DNA from: Streptomyces sp. SCSIO 30461
Lineage (GTDB): Bacteria > Actinomycetota > Actinomycetes > Streptomycetales > Streptomycetaceae
Reading direction: 5' to 3'
DNA: 64,000 nt
Assembly: GCF_037023745.1 (NCBI RefSeq)
Contig: NZ_CP146101.1
Coordinates: 2,286,001-2,350,000 of the forward strand
Position 1 is the stretch's first letter, and the number at the start of each line of letters is the position of its first letter. Under the pieces are notes generated by a model. That model saw nothing but the letters and a program-made list of their open reading frames with translations, had not been told where the DNA came from and searched no databases. Position numbers and translations under genes: made by a program. This document shows, piece after piece, positions 43,953-53,079 of the stretch.

Positions 43953-45470
43953 CTACCGCGCCTCCTGGTCGCTTCTCGGGACGCGCGCGGCCCGCATCGG
44001 CAGGCGCTCCGACCGGTGCCGGCCCGTCCCGCTCTGTCGCGCCGGCCGCTCGCTCTGGCCGCGCAGCGCGGTGTGCAGCCCGTCCCACAGCGTGCCGTCG
44101 GTCCGGTCACGCGGATCGGGGTCGATCAGCACCACACCGATCACGGGGATGCGCTGGTCCGCGAGTTGCCGCGCCACGGTGTGCAGCCACGCGGCGGCGG
44201 CGTGCCCGGCGCGCACGACGAGCACGGTCTGGGTGCCGAGGTACCGCAGGTCGGTCCACGCCGTGCCGGGCGCCACCGAGCCGACGCCGAGCCGGCGCTG
44301 CGGCGGATCGGTCGCGGCCTGCTCGCCGCTGATCACGGTGGGGCCGCCCTCCTTCGGGCGGCGGTCGGCGAGCTGCCGACCGGGCAGCGCGTCGATGACG
44401 ACCACGGGCTCGTTCGCCTCCAATGCCGCGGCGACATCCAGGGCGATGTCACTCGCGCTGCGCGCACAGCCAAGTTCCAGCAATGACACCGGTTCCGCGG
44501 CACCGCGCACGGTGCGGGCCAGGGACGTGGTGAGCCTGTCCCGTGCCGCCCGGATCCGTCGGCGCTGCCACAAACCGACGGTCCTGCAAGGCAGTTCCGC
44601 GATCACCGATGCACCGAGGTTCGCCGCGATCTCCCGGCGCAGCACGGGGCGGTCCGCCACCACCGTGCCGACCGCGGCCACCGCGAGCCCGAGTACGAGC
44701 CCGAGTACGAGCCCGATCGCGGCGTTGGTGGCGGCGGCCCTGGGCAGGGAGTGCCGCACCGCGCGCGGGGCGTCCACGATCTGGGTGCCGGCGATGAGCC
44801 GGGGGGTGCCGATCTGCGCCTCCGCCGCGCGCCGGCCGAAGTCGGTGATCCGGGAGGTGAGTTCGGCACGGCGGGCGAAGAGCGTCTCCAGGTTCGCCGA
44901 CGCCTTCGGCCCGCTGTCCCGCGATCCGTCGCCGATCGCCTTGTTGACCTGGGCGAGTTCGTCCCGCATTCGGTCGCGCTGGTCGAGCAGGGTCTTCGCC
45001 TCGGCGTCCGCGGCATCCCGTATCCGCCGCACATGGTCTGCGACGAAGGCGTCGGCCAGCGCCTTGGCGCGGGCCACCGCTTCCGCGTCGCTGCCGCCCC
45101 TCGCGTCGATCTGCAGCAGGTTGTTGGTCAGGCCGATGCCCCCGTAGTCCTCCATGAAGTCCTCCGGTTTCTCCGCGGACCCGAGTGACTGCAGGGCCCT
45201 GCTGCTGATCCGGGTGGTCTGCAGCAGCGCGACATCGGTGCGGATCAGCGTTCCGGGGTCGTTCGGCTGGTCCTCCTGATGTGCGACGAGCACCTTGGTC
45301 ACCGCGGTCGGCGGCGGCGGCAGCAGGACCGCCACCGCCGCACCGGCGAGCATCCCGAGCAACGCCATCGAGCACCAGAGGCGGCGGCGCCTGCGCACTC
45401 CCGCCACAAGACCCCGCAGGTCGAGCAGCGGAGCGGCGGCCGACGACTCCGATGACGTACTCGTCGTCAC
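43953..45470 (-). CDS. Wzz-like chain-length/co-polymerase protein
   Basis: This 505-residue protein starts at GTG 45470 with GGAGGTTCGGA. It has two membrane helices, about 33-51 (LWCSMALLGMLAGAAVAVLL) and 236-260 (AAIGLVLGLVLGLAVAAVG). An extracytoplasmic coiled-coil domain lies between, with VLVAHQEDQPNDP and LTSRITDFGRR. The second half resembles a bacterial tyrosine kinase fold: VSLLELGCARSASDIALDVAAALEANEPVVVIDALPG. But the Walker A P-loop (GxxGxGKT) is missing, and a C-terminal tyrosine cluster is not seen. It therefore cannot be an ordinary Wzc kinase. The GTGA overlap with the other Wzz-like gene couples them. Confidence 0.82.
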   Translation of the reverse strand: MTTSTSSESSAAAPLLDLRGLVAGVRRRRRLWCSMALLGMLAGAAVAVLLPPPPTAVTKVLVAHQEDQPNDPGTLIRTDVALLQTTRISSRALQSLGSAEKPEDFMEDYGGIGLTNNLLQIDARGGSDAEAVARAKALADAFVADHVRRIRDAADAEAKTLLDQRDRMRDELAQVNKAIGDGSRDSGPKASANLETLFARRAELTSRITDFGRRAAEAQIGTPRLIAGTQIVDAPRAVRHSLPRAAATNAAIGLVLGLVLGLAVAAVGTVVADRPVLRREIAANLGASVIAELPCRTVGLWQRRRIRAARDRLTTSLARTVRGAAEPVSLLELGCARSASDIALDVAAALEANEPVVVIDALPGRQLADRRPKEGGPTVISGEQAATDPPQRRLGVGSVAPGTAWTDLRYLGTQTVLVVRAGHAAAAWLHTVARQLADQRIPVIGVVLIDPDPRDRTDGTLWDGLHTALRGQSERPARQSGTGRHRSERLPMRAARVPRSDQEAR

Positions 45471-46864
45471 TCCGAACCTCCCCTCGCGTCGCCGCCGACG
45501 GCGAGCGCAGGTGTGGCGGTATGCCGGGCACGACCGGCGGAACGTGTCGGACCCACCCGCACCGCGCAGGACAGGACGATGCCGACGACCTCGTGCCTGG
45601 CGTCCGCACACGCCTCGGCAATGCCCGCGAGCTCCGCCGCGGTCCGGCTGCCCGCGCAGAGCACCACCAGGACCCCCGACTCGTCATCGCGGTCCGGCAC
45701 CATCGGCCGGGACACGGAGACCCCCACCTCCCGCAGCACGGGGTGTCCGCCGCCGGACGAGCCCGGGGAGGGATCGCTCCCGGCCTCGGCGACGAGCTGC
45801 CCGGCGGCGCGATGGGCGATCTCGTCGCCGTCCGGGACGACCACCAGCAGCCGCCGGGCGTCGGGCAGCTGTTCCCGGAGGCGGTCGCACACCCGCCGGT
45901 AGCGGATCCGCCTGTCCGCCTCGTCGCCGGACATCCGCGGGACGGGTAGGTCCCACCGCATTTCGGTGCCCAGCAGCCGGCGGATCCGGGCCCGTGCGCC
46001 GCGGTCCTGCGGCCGGTGCGCGGACCGTTCACCGGGTACGTCGACGGTGCCGAGCAGCGCCGAGCCCAGCGCCGCGGCGATCTCCGCTTCGGTGCGCAGC
46101 CGTCGGCTCATCCGGGCGGCGGTGAGATGCCCGATGACCGCGGCCACGAAGAACAGCAGCGCCCCCGCGGCGACGAGCTGGGCCCTCGTCGGCGGCGCCT
46201 CGCCCTCCGGACGGGCCGCAGGACCCATCACGACCATGCTGGCCTTGTCGGCAGACGGGTCCACCTGGTCGAGCTTGTTGATGGCCTCCTGCAGTGCGAT
46301 ACGCAGCTTCGCGAGCTCGGTGCGGGTCTGCACACTCTCGACGGTCCGCCCAGGATCGGCCGCTTCGGCCAGCTCGGTGATGCGGCGGCTGGTCTGCACC
46401 ACCAGCTGCCGCAGCGCCTCGGGCCGCTCCGCTGCGTCGGGGTCGGTGTTGTCGCCCGAGACCCGCGCGGCGAACGCGACGAAATCCCGGGCCACCTGGT
46501 CGGAGAGCCGCTGTGCGTGCTCGGGGGTGTCGGCCGTGCCCGAGATCCTGATGATGTTCCCCTCGGCGGCTCGGGCGCTCACCCGCTCCCGCAGCTCGCT
46601 CCCGCCGACCCCGGTCCAGCCCAGCGTGGCCGCCGCCCGGTCGACCACCACCGAACTGGTCGCGATCTCCGTCTGGGTCAGCAGCTCGCGCTCCTCCCAG
46701 GCCCCCGGCAGCAGTACCGACGCCGATGCCGTGTACCGCGGCGGAAACAGCAGGGAGGTGCCGTAGCCGACGAGCGCGCCCACCACGGCGAGGATGGTGA
46801 GAAGCCGCCGTCGCCGACGGATAATCCGCCCGATCGAGACCAGGCGTATCGTGTCGTCGCTCAA
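45467..46864 (-). CDS. Wzz-like chain-length/co-polymerase protein
   Basis: This 465-residue protein begins SDDTIRLVSIGRIIRRRRRLLTILAVVGALVGYGTS, a typical Wzz domain opening and first membrane helix. The extracytoplasmic domain includes SASVLLPGAWEERELLTQ and an EAINKLDQVDP coiled coil. The second membrane helix is near 230-250 (AAGALLFFVAAVIGHLTAA). The C-terminal 200 residues follow the Wzc topology but lack a recognisable Walker A or B motif, as with its neighbour. Two such proteins side by side suggest a heteromeric co-polymerase. Overlaps the GT4 gene by four bases. Confidence 0.82.
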   Translation of the reverse strand: MSDDTIRLVSIGRIIRRRRRLLTILAVVGALVGYGTSLLFPPRYTASASVLLPGAWEERELLTQTEIATSSVVVDRAAATLGWTGVGGSELRERVSARAAEGNIIRISGTADTPEHAQRLSDQVARDFVAFAARVSGDNTDPDAAERPEALRQLVVQTSRRITELAEAADPGRTVESVQTRTELAKLRIALQEAINKLDQVDPSADKASMVVMGPAARPEGEAPPTRAQLVAAGALLFFVAAVIGHLTAARMSRRLRTEAEIAAALGSALLGTVDVPGERSAHRPQDRGARARIRRLLGTEMRWDLPVPRMSGDEADRRIRYRRVCDRLREQLPDARRLLVVVPDGDEIAHRAAGQLVAEAGSDPSPGSSGGGHPVLREVGVSVSRPMVPDRDDESGVLVVLCAGSRTAAELAGIAEACADARHEVVGIVLSCAVRVGPTRSAGRARHTATPALAVGGDARGGSE

Positions 46865-48126
46865 CGGCGCGGCCTCTTCCCCGACCGGTACGGGCCGTCG
46901 GCCGACACCGGAGCGTGGTCACGGCACGCGGCGGTGTAGGCGGCGAGCAGCGACGCCTGCGAGTTCCGCCAGGAGAGCGGCCCGCTGATCCGATCCCGGC
47001 CGATCTCGCCCATCCGGGCCCGCTTCTCCGGATCGTCCAGCAGCAGCGCGATGAGCTTGGCGAACTCGGACTCGTCGTCGGCGGGTGCGTAGACGGCGGA
47101 GTCAGCGGCGGAGACGCGCGCTTCCCGGAGGTCGAACGAGACGATCGGCCGGCCCATCACCATGTACTCCAGGACCTTGTTCATGGTCGACACGTCGTTG
47201 AGCGGATTGCACGGGTCGGGGGAGAGGCACACATCAGCGGTGGACAGATAGCGCACCAGATCGGCGTCCGGGACACGCCCGGTGAACTCCACCTGCTCCA
47301 CGAGCCCGAGCCGCCGGGACAGCTCCACCATGGCGTCGAAGGTGTCGCCGCCGCCGACGAACACCGCGTGCCAGTCGGTCCGTCCGAACTCGTCACGCAA
47401 CTTCGCCAAGGCCCGCAAAGCGTAGTCGACGCCGTCCTGCGGGCCCATGACACCGAGGTAGCAGAGCAGATGGGGCTTGCCGCGCTTCAGCTCCGGCTCG
47501 GGCGGCACCGGCCGGAACCGGTCGGTGTCGGGCGCGCTGCGCACCACGAAGACGTCCTCCGGCCGCCGGCCGCCACGGCTCACCGCGACGTCCCGGTAGC
47601 TCTCGTTCGTGGCGAGCACGACGTCAGCGGCCCGGTAGGTCAGCCGTTCCAGCGCGCACACGCCGCGGTAGAGCAGATCCTCACCGCGGCCGAACCGTGA
47701 GAGGTACAGCTCGGGTACCAGGTCGTGCTGGTCGAAGACGAACCGCGCCCCGCGCCGCTTCAGCCACAGTGCCGGCAGGAACAGCAGGTCGGGCGGATTG
47801 CAGGCGTGGACCACATCGACCGGGCCGACCTTCCGGGCCAGCCGGGCCGTGTGCCACAACGCCGATCCGTACTCCCGCAGATAGCCGGCCGGCCCTCCGG
47901 TGGCCGCGCGCAACGGGTAGCGGTGGATCCGCACCCCGTCGATCTCCGCCTCCGGCTCCGTGTCCCGCTTCTCTCCCTGAGGACAGATGACGTGCACCGT
48001 CCAGCCCGCGTCGCGCAGGGTCGTGCACTCCTGCCACACCCGTCGGTCGAACGGCACCGACAGGTTCTCCACCAGGATCAGCGCGCGCCGGTCCGGCCGG
48101 TCGCCACTGGTCGTGTCACCAAGCAA
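46861..48126 (-). CDS. Family 4 glycosyltransferase
   Basis: This 421-residue GT-B fold enzyme has an early RALILVENLSVPFDRRVWQECTTL segment, which is common in GT4 enzymes that act on lipid carriers. It has DVVHACNPPDLLFLPALWLKRRGARFVFDQHDLVPE, the YLGVMGPQDGVDYALRAL donor helix, and the CLSPDPCNPLNDVSTMNKVLEYMVMGRPIVSFDL C-terminal motif. This second-most-upstream transferase probably adds an early sugar to the primed lipid. It starts 11 bp before the dehydrogenase stop, so the two genes overlap. Confidence 0.9.
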   Translation of the reverse strand: MLGDTTSGDRPDRRALILVENLSVPFDRRVWQECTTLRDAGWTVHVICPQGEKRDTEPEAEIDGVRIHRYPLRAATGGPAGYLREYGSALWHTARLARKVGPVDVVHACNPPDLLFLPALWLKRRGARFVFDQHDLVPELYLSRFGRGEDLLYRGVCALERLTYRAADVVLATNESYRDVAVSRGGRRPEDVFVVRSAPDTDRFRPVPPEPELKRGKPHLLCYLGVMGPQDGVDYALRALAKLRDEFGRTDWHAVFVGGGDTFDAMVELSRRLGLVEQVEFTGRVPDADLVRYLSTADVCLSPDPCNPLNDVSTMNKVLEYMVMGRPIVSFDLREARVSAADSAVYAPADDESEFAKLIALLLDDPEKRARMGEIGRDRISGPLSWRNSQASLLAAYTAACRDHAPVSADGPYRSGKRPRR

Positions 48127-49432
48127 GGCCCATGTACCCCGGTTCGGCCCGGCGCGCCTCGGCGTCGGGGAGGCGGATGAGGTCGACGATCACCGGGCCG
48201 CCGCCATGGGGCAGCGCCGACAGCACGGCCGGATCCCTGGTCCCGACCAGGCACACCTCGGCGTGTTCGAGCACCTCTTCGACGGAGTCCGCGAGCAGTT
48301 GCCCGAGGTGCGGCAGCCGGGTCTCGATGTACTCGCGGTTCGCGCCGAGCAGCCGGGAGAGGCTCACGTTGGCGTCGTAGATCCGCAGGTCGTAACCCTT
48401 GCCGAAGAGCCTCTCCGCCAGCTCGACGAGCGGGCTCTCGCGTAGGTCGTCGGTGCCGGGCTTGAAGGACAGCCCGAACAGGCCCACCCGGCGCTTGCCG
48501 GTGCGCTCGACCAGCTCCACCGCGCGTTGCAGATGCGCGGAGTTGGAGGGCAGCACATGGGCGAGGATGGGCACCGAGATGTCGGCCCGCCGCGCCGCGT
48601 GGACCAGGCTGCGCAGGTCCTTGGGCAGACAGGAGCCACCGAAGGCGAAGCCGGGTCGCAGATAGGCCGGGCTGATGTTCAGCTTGCGGTCGGCCGTGAA
48701 CACGTCCATCACCTGGTGCGAGTCCACTCCGAGCGCCTGGCACACCGCGCCCAGCTCGTTCGCGAAGCCGATCTTGAGGCCGTGGAACGCGTTGTCCGCG
48801 TACTTGATCGCCTCGGCCGTCGGGATCGGTACCCGGAACACCTCGCCGGGCAAGCCGTCGTACAGCGCCGCCACCACATCGCCGCTCGCCGGGTCGAGCT
48901 CGCCGATGACGGTCTTGGGCGGGTCGAAGAAGTCCCGCACGCTCGTGCCCTCGCGCAGGAACTCCGGGTTGACCGCGACCCCGATGTCCACCCCGGCCGT
49001 GCCACCGACGGACTTCTCCAGAATCGGTACCAACAGGTTCAGACAGGTGCCCGGAAGCATGGTGCTGCGGAACACCACGGTGTGCCGCCCGCGGCGATCC
49101 GCGAGCGCGGCACCGATCTGCTCGGTTACCCGCTCCAGGTACGCGGTGCACAGGCTGCCGTTGGGCTCCGACGGCGTGCCCACGCAGACCAGTGACACCT
49201 CGCTGGCCATGACGGCCTCGCGGACGTCACCGGTGGCGCGTAATGCTCCCTTCGCCACGACCTCGGCGACCAGTTCACCGATGCGCTCCTCCACCACCGG
49301 GGCCTTGCCGTCGTTGACCAGGTCGACCTTCACCGGGTTGACGTCGACCCCGATGACCTCGTGACCCAGGCTCGCCAGGCACGCGGCCGACACACAGCCC
49401 ACGTAGCCGAGCCCCAAGACGCTGATTCTCAT
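48116..49432 (-). CDS. GDP-mannose/UDP-glucose 6-dehydrogenase, AlgD-like
   Basis: This 438-residue NAD-dependent enzyme begins MRISVLGLGYVGCVSAACLASLGHEVIGVD (GxGxxG). The catalytic cysteine is Cys268 in FAFGGSCLPKDLRSL, and Lys210 and Lys220 lie in TAEAIKYADN and FHGLKIGFANE. FRSTMLPGT and FFDPPKTVIGE resemble AlgD, whose catalytic cysteine is at the same number as I recall. The enzyme oxidises the C6 alcohol of a nucleotide hexose to a uronic acid. It lies next to the initiating transferase, so the polymer likely carries uronate. Whether GDP-mannose or UDP-glucose is the substrate remains inference. Confidence 0.88.
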   Translation of the reverse strand: MRISVLGLGYVGCVSAACLASLGHEVIGVDVNPVKVDLVNDGKAPVVEERIGELVAEVVAKGALRATGDVREAVMASEVSLVCVGTPSEPNGSLCTAYLERVTEQIGAALADRRGRHTVVFRSTMLPGTCLNLLVPILEKSVGGTAGVDIGVAVNPEFLREGTSVRDFFDPPKTVIGELDPASGDVVAALYDGLPGEVFRVPIPTAEAIKYADNAFHGLKIGFANELGAVCQALGVDSHQVMDVFTADRKLNISPAYLRPGFAFGGSCLPKDLRSLVHAARRADISVPILAHVLPSNSAHLQRAVELVERTGKRRVGLFGLSFKPGTDDLRESPLVELAERLFGKGYDLRIYDANVSLSRLLGANREYIETRLPHLGQLLADSVEEVLEHAEVCLVGTRDPAVLSALPHGGGPVIVDLIRLPDAEARRAEPGYMGLAW

Positions 49433-49505
49433 GACTCGTTCCTCCCCCCAGGCAGGCCCCTTCGGCCTGCCGTCCGCGTGCCGACCGGACGACCGCTCCC
49501 GTACA

Positions 49506-50984
49506 TCAGTAGGCCCCCTGCCCTTGGAGCACCGCCCGCAGCGTCTTCCACAAGATCACTGTGTCGAGCGCCAGCGACCAGTCCTCCACGTACCGCAGGT
49601 CCAGCCGCACCGCCTCCTCCCACGAAAGGTCGCTGCGTCCGCTGATCTGCCACAGACCGGTGAGTCCGGGCTTGACCAGCAGCCGCCGCCGGATGTCCGG
49701 GCCGTACGCTGCGGACTCCTCCGGCAGCGGCGGCCGCGGACCGACGAGCGACATCGATCCGGTGAGCACGTTGAAGAGCTGCGGGAGCTCGTCGACCGAG
49801 TACCGGCGCAGCACCGATCCCACCCGGGTCACCCGAGGATCCCGGCGGAGTTTGAACAGCAGACCTGCGCCCTCGTCGCGCTCGGCCAACTCGGCACGTG
49901 CCCCGTGTGCCCCGGCGACCATGGTGCGGAACTTCAGGATGGTGAACTCACGGCCGTCCTTGCCGACCCTGCGCTGGCGGTAGAACGCCCCACCCCGGCT
50001 GTCCACCAGGACGAGCAGTCCGACGAACACCATCAGCGGCGCGAACAGCACCAGCAGGATCACCGCGCCGATCCGGTCGACGACTCCTTTGACCGCCCGG
50101 CGGCCCCCCGTGAAGGTGGGCATGCTGACCCGCAGCAGTGGGATCCCGAGCACCGCGTCGATGTGCAGCCGCGGACCGGCCACCTCCATCAGAACCGGCG
50201 CCACGACCATCTCGGCGTCGCTGCCTTCCAGGTTCCACGCCAGCCGCTGCAGCCGGTCGGGTGACCAGTGCGGGTCCGGTGTGACCGCGACGACACGGTA
50301 GCCGCCGCGCCGGACGTGGCCGGCGGCGTCCGCCAGTCGGCCGACGACCGGAACGCCGTCCAGTTGGTCACCTTCGAGCCCGAGACCGTCCGTTGTGCAC
50401 ACCGCATCGACCCGCCAGCCGAGGTGCGGGAACTTGCGCGTCCGGGTGATCAGGTCGTGCACGGTGGCCAGGCTCCCGGCGGCGAGCACCGGTCGCAGAC
50501 ACCGTCCGGCCATCCGCTGTTTGTGCAGCCGGATACGCAGCAGATACCGCGCGGTCATGCAGACGAGGGCGATCGCGGGGATCGCGACGAAGATCCAGAG
50601 CTTGATGTTCCGCGAGGTGAGAGCGATCCCGACCAGCGCCAGCACGACGGTCGCCATGAACAGTGAGCGTCCCAGGCGGCGGAATTCCTCAGCGCCCTGG
50701 CCGAGCACGGCCGGAGCCCACGATCGGCTCACCGCAAGAGCGCCCAGCACCAGCAACTCGGTGCCGAATGCGAGAATTCCCCACTTCTCATGCCAGTCGG
50801 CCGCGTCCCGGGCCCCGAAGAAGTTGCCGATCGCCGCCACCACGAAGGCGGTGGCCAGGGTGTCGCTGATGATCACGGTACGGCGGTACCGCTGTTCCCA
50901 ATCGATCGCGGGCCGGCTGATCGCCCGGTCCGCCGGACGCCCGCGCGCCGACGGAAACGGGCTGACTAATCCCCCTTGCCGCAC
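49506..50984 (-). CDS. Undecaprenyl-phosphate sugar phosphotransferase initiating repeat-unit assembly
   Basis: About 492 residues from GTG 50984, behind a GGGGGGTTCT site; a longer frame to 51068 is possible. Four membrane helices occupy about 40-170 (VISDTLATAFVVAAIGNFF, FGTELLVLGALAV and others) as in WcaJ-type proteins. A CoA_binding-like Rossmann domain follows, with VLAAGSLATVHDL. The C-terminal sugar-transferase domain has KGVVDRIGAVILLVLFAPLM, RRVGKDGREFTILKFRTMV, DELPQLFNVLTGSMSLVGPRP and PGLTGLWQISGRSDLSWEEAV. It moves a sugar-1-phosphate onto undecaprenyl phosphate, the first step of the pathway. First gene of the 21-gene operon. Confidence 0.93.
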   Translation of the reverse strand: MRQGGLVSPFPSARGRPADRAISRPAIDWEQRYRRTVIISDTLATAFVVAAIGNFFGARDAADWHEKWGILAFGTELLVLGALAVSRSWAPAVLGQGAEEFRRLGRSLFMATVVLALVGIALTSRNIKLWIFVAIPAIALVCMTARYLLRIRLHKQRMAGRCLRPVLAAGSLATVHDLITRTRKFPHLGWRVDAVCTTDGLGLEGDQLDGVPVVGRLADAAGHVRRGGYRVVAVTPDPHWSPDRLQRLAWNLEGSDAEMVVAPVLMEVAGPRLHIDAVLGIPLLRVSMPTFTGGRRAVKGVVDRIGAVILLVLFAPLMVFVGLLVLVDSRGGAFYRQRRVGKDGREFTILKFRTMVAGAHGARAELAERDEGAGLLFKLRRDPRVTRVGSVLRRYSVDELPQLFNVLTGSMSLVGPRPPLPEESAAYGPDIRRRLLVKPGLTGLWQISGRSDLSWEEAVRLDLRYVEDWSLALDTVILWKTLRAVLQGQGAY

Positions 50985-51878
50985 AGAACCCCCCAGGTCC
51001 CCAGTGTTTCGACGTGTGCGCCCAACACCGTGCCCCCCGCGCTTGGGGCCCCCGCCCCCGCGCATCACAACACGGCTATTTCAGAGGTACTGGAAAAAAC
51101 CCACCCTGGCGGCAGCGGACTCGCATGCCCTGCCAGACTTTCGAGGTGCGCCGGAAGCCTTCGAATCCCGGGCGCTCCCCGCACCAAGGCATTCTCGGAC
51201 TCCGGAAATCGATCGATCCCACGGCTGGCGGCCGGGGGACGCTACTGCTGGCTTTACGTAGCGCCGGACCTGAAGATCGTCATTGGTCGCCTCGTGCTCG
51301 AGCGCCGAAGCACGATCAATCTAGACCATCGAGACCGGTATGGAGAGAGGATGTGTGCAAATTGTGTTCAAGCTTTGAGGCTGGATCCATGGGGTGTCGA
51401 CCACTCTGGGTGTTGTGACACCACCGCGAGTGCCGGAGGTCCGTACGGTCCCCGGGTGCGGCTGCAGCGCTCTGGTCAGCGGTGAGCTGCGACAGGCCTC
51501 CTGTGGTGCCCGCTTCGGTGACGACCGGCGGCGGGTCGTGCACTACGGTGTGCAGCCGTGGGCGTCCGAGGCACTTGTCTCAAAGCCGTCGGCCGCACAC
51601 CGGAGCTTCTGGGCTCGGATGTGTATTGCGATCCCCAGGGAGCCGTAACTTCCTTGGCAGGGGGGTGAGTTGTCACCCGCAAGGGGGGGGTGGGTCGCGG
51701 TATCGGGGCGGCCACCACCCGCCTGTTGCGCGGCGGGGAGGGGCGGCATGCGGGCGTCTCCGGTCGGCGGAGACGACCTTTGCGGTGCATCGAACGGCAG
51801 TCCAGTGCGCCTGTGCCGCGCTGTGCGAGAGCCCTGCCGTGAGAGAAGGGCGGCAGGGCTCTCGATGACGTACAACGG
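50985..51878. other. Upstream region of the polysaccharide operon
   Basis: About 890 bp with no gene that I can support. The segment around 51290-51400 is less GC-rich than its surroundings (for example AATCTAGACC and GTGTGCAAATTGTGTTCAAG), so the operon promoter may be there. The strong hairpin at 51826-51864 closes the DUF397 gene. Confidence 0.55.
51826..51864 (-). terminator. Perfect 14-bp hairpin after DUF397 gene
   Basis: CGAGAGCCCTGCCG (51826-51839) and CGGCAGGGCTCTCG (51851-51864) pair exactly around an 11-base loop, 14 bp past the stop of the minus-strand DUF397 gene. It is a clear terminator candidate. Confidence 0.75.
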
Positions 51879-52076
51879 TCAGATGTACTGCTCCGAAGCG
51901 GCGAGTCCGATGAACCCGGTCCATGCCTCGGGCGATACCTGGAGGGTCGGCCCGGAGGTGGTCTTGGAGTCCCGGATGTGCACGGCGTTCGAACCGGCCG
52001 CGACCTCTACGCACTGACCGCCTTCAGGTCCGCTGTGGCTGCTCTTGAACCAGGCGAGGGGCTCGGCGTTGTTCAT
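51879..52076 (-). CDS. DUF397 domain protein
   Basis: This 65-residue protein begins MNNAEPLAWFKSSHSG, then GQCVEVAAGSNAVHIRDSK, which is the DUF397 signature. The small acidic protein is a partner of a helix-turn-helix regulator. The start at ATG 52076 overlaps the stop of the upstream HTH gene (ATGA), so they are co-translated. Members pair with WhiJ-type regulators and can influence development in Streptomyces. Its biochemical role is not established. Confidence 0.9.
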   Translation of the reverse strand: MNNAEPLAWFKSSHSGPEGGQCVEVAAGSNAVHIRDSKTTSGPTLQVSPEAWTGFIGLAASEQYI

Positions 52077-52930
52077 AGCTCTCCCAGCAACTTCTCGATG
52101 AACTCCAGCGACTCTCGCGGTGTGAGAGCCTGTGAACGGATGATCCCATAGGTTGCGGCGGCGAGAACTGTCTGTTCCGGGTCGGTCCCAAGCGTGCTGG
52201 TGTTCTGCGCCTCGGTGTACACGAACTTCTTGCCGTCCCTGCGGGTCGCAACTGTGAACGGCCCGCTTACACCCGCGTTGTCCTCGCAATCGATCGGCAT
52301 CACCTGGATCTCGACGTTGCGTTTCTGCCCGATCAGCAGGAGCTGTTCCAACTGGCCGCGCAGCACGTGCTTACCGCCGTACCGGTGCCGCAACACCGCC
52401 TCGTCCAGCACGAAGCTCAGCAGTGGCGCCGGTCGCCGGTCGAAGATGTCCTGCCGGACCAACCGTGCGGTCACCCGCTGCTCGATCGTCTCCTGATCCA
52501 GCGGAGGCCGCGGCATGGCGAGCAGCGCACGCATGTACTCCTCGGTCTGGAGCAGGCCATTGACGACGCGTGTGTCGTACATGAGCAGCTCGATCGCCTG
52601 CTTCTCCAGCTGCGCCATCCCCTGGAAGAACACCGGGTACTGCGCCTGCTCCACCTGCTCCTTCCACAGCGTCAGCAGGCCGTCTGCCCGAAGTACTTCG
52701 TCCGCCTGGTCGATCGCCCGGGGCGGTGGGATGCGCCGCCCCTGCTCGAATGACGCGATGGTCGAAGCCGAGTAGCCGAGCCGCTTGCCCAGCTCCTCGC
52801 GCTGCATACCCGCCCGGACCCGCAGTGTCTTCAAGCTCTGTCCGAAGGCCGTCACCACACCTTGCCCGGACCTGTCCGGAGTCTGCCCGTCCGTGCCGGC
52901 TTCCGCCGCCGGCTCGTTCTCCACCGTCAT
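52073..52930 (-). CDS. WhiJ-type helix-turn-helix regulator with DUF5753 domain
   Basis: This 285-residue protein has an HTH_31 XRE-type DNA-binding domain at about residues 30-85 (FGQSLKTLRVRAGMQREELGKRLGY then SASTIASFEQGRRIPPP). A DUF5753 domain covers residues 105-280, with YDTRVVNGLLQTEEYMRALL and VRQDIFDRRPAPLLSFVLDE. WhiJ-like regulators control development in S. coelicolor through partners including DUF397 proteins. The gene is divergent from the ATP-binding gene with 149 bp between. It is overlapped by the DUF397 gene. Confidence 0.9.
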   Translation of the reverse strand: MTVENEPAAEAGTDGQTPDRSGQGVVTAFGQSLKTLRVRAGMQREELGKRLGYSASTIASFEQGRRIPPPRAIDQADEVLRADGLLTLWKEQVEQAQYPVFFQGMAQLEKQAIELLMYDTRVVNGLLQTEEYMRALLAMPRPPLDQETIEQRVTARLVRQDIFDRRPAPLLSFVLDEAVLRHRYGGKHVLRGQLEQLLLIGQKRNVEIQVMPIDCEDNAGVSGPFTVATRRDGKKFVYTEAQNTSTLGTDPEQTVLAAATYGIIRSQALTPRESLEFIEKLLGEL

Positions 52931-53079
52931 CTACCCACCGCCTCCCCGGACCAACGCCCATGCGTGGGCGTCCGTCACGCCGCGCTTCTCGTACCGGCGC
53001 CCACGTCTCGCGTACAGCCGATCAGCGTCAGCGCGTCACCGCTGGTCACGTTACGCAACGCGGAGGAGCGTAGTGACCC

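Noticed and set aside
51482..51868. Open frame in the region upstream of the polysaccharide operon
   Set aside because: It contains the terminator hairpin, has many Arg/Ser/Gly residues and no homology I can name.
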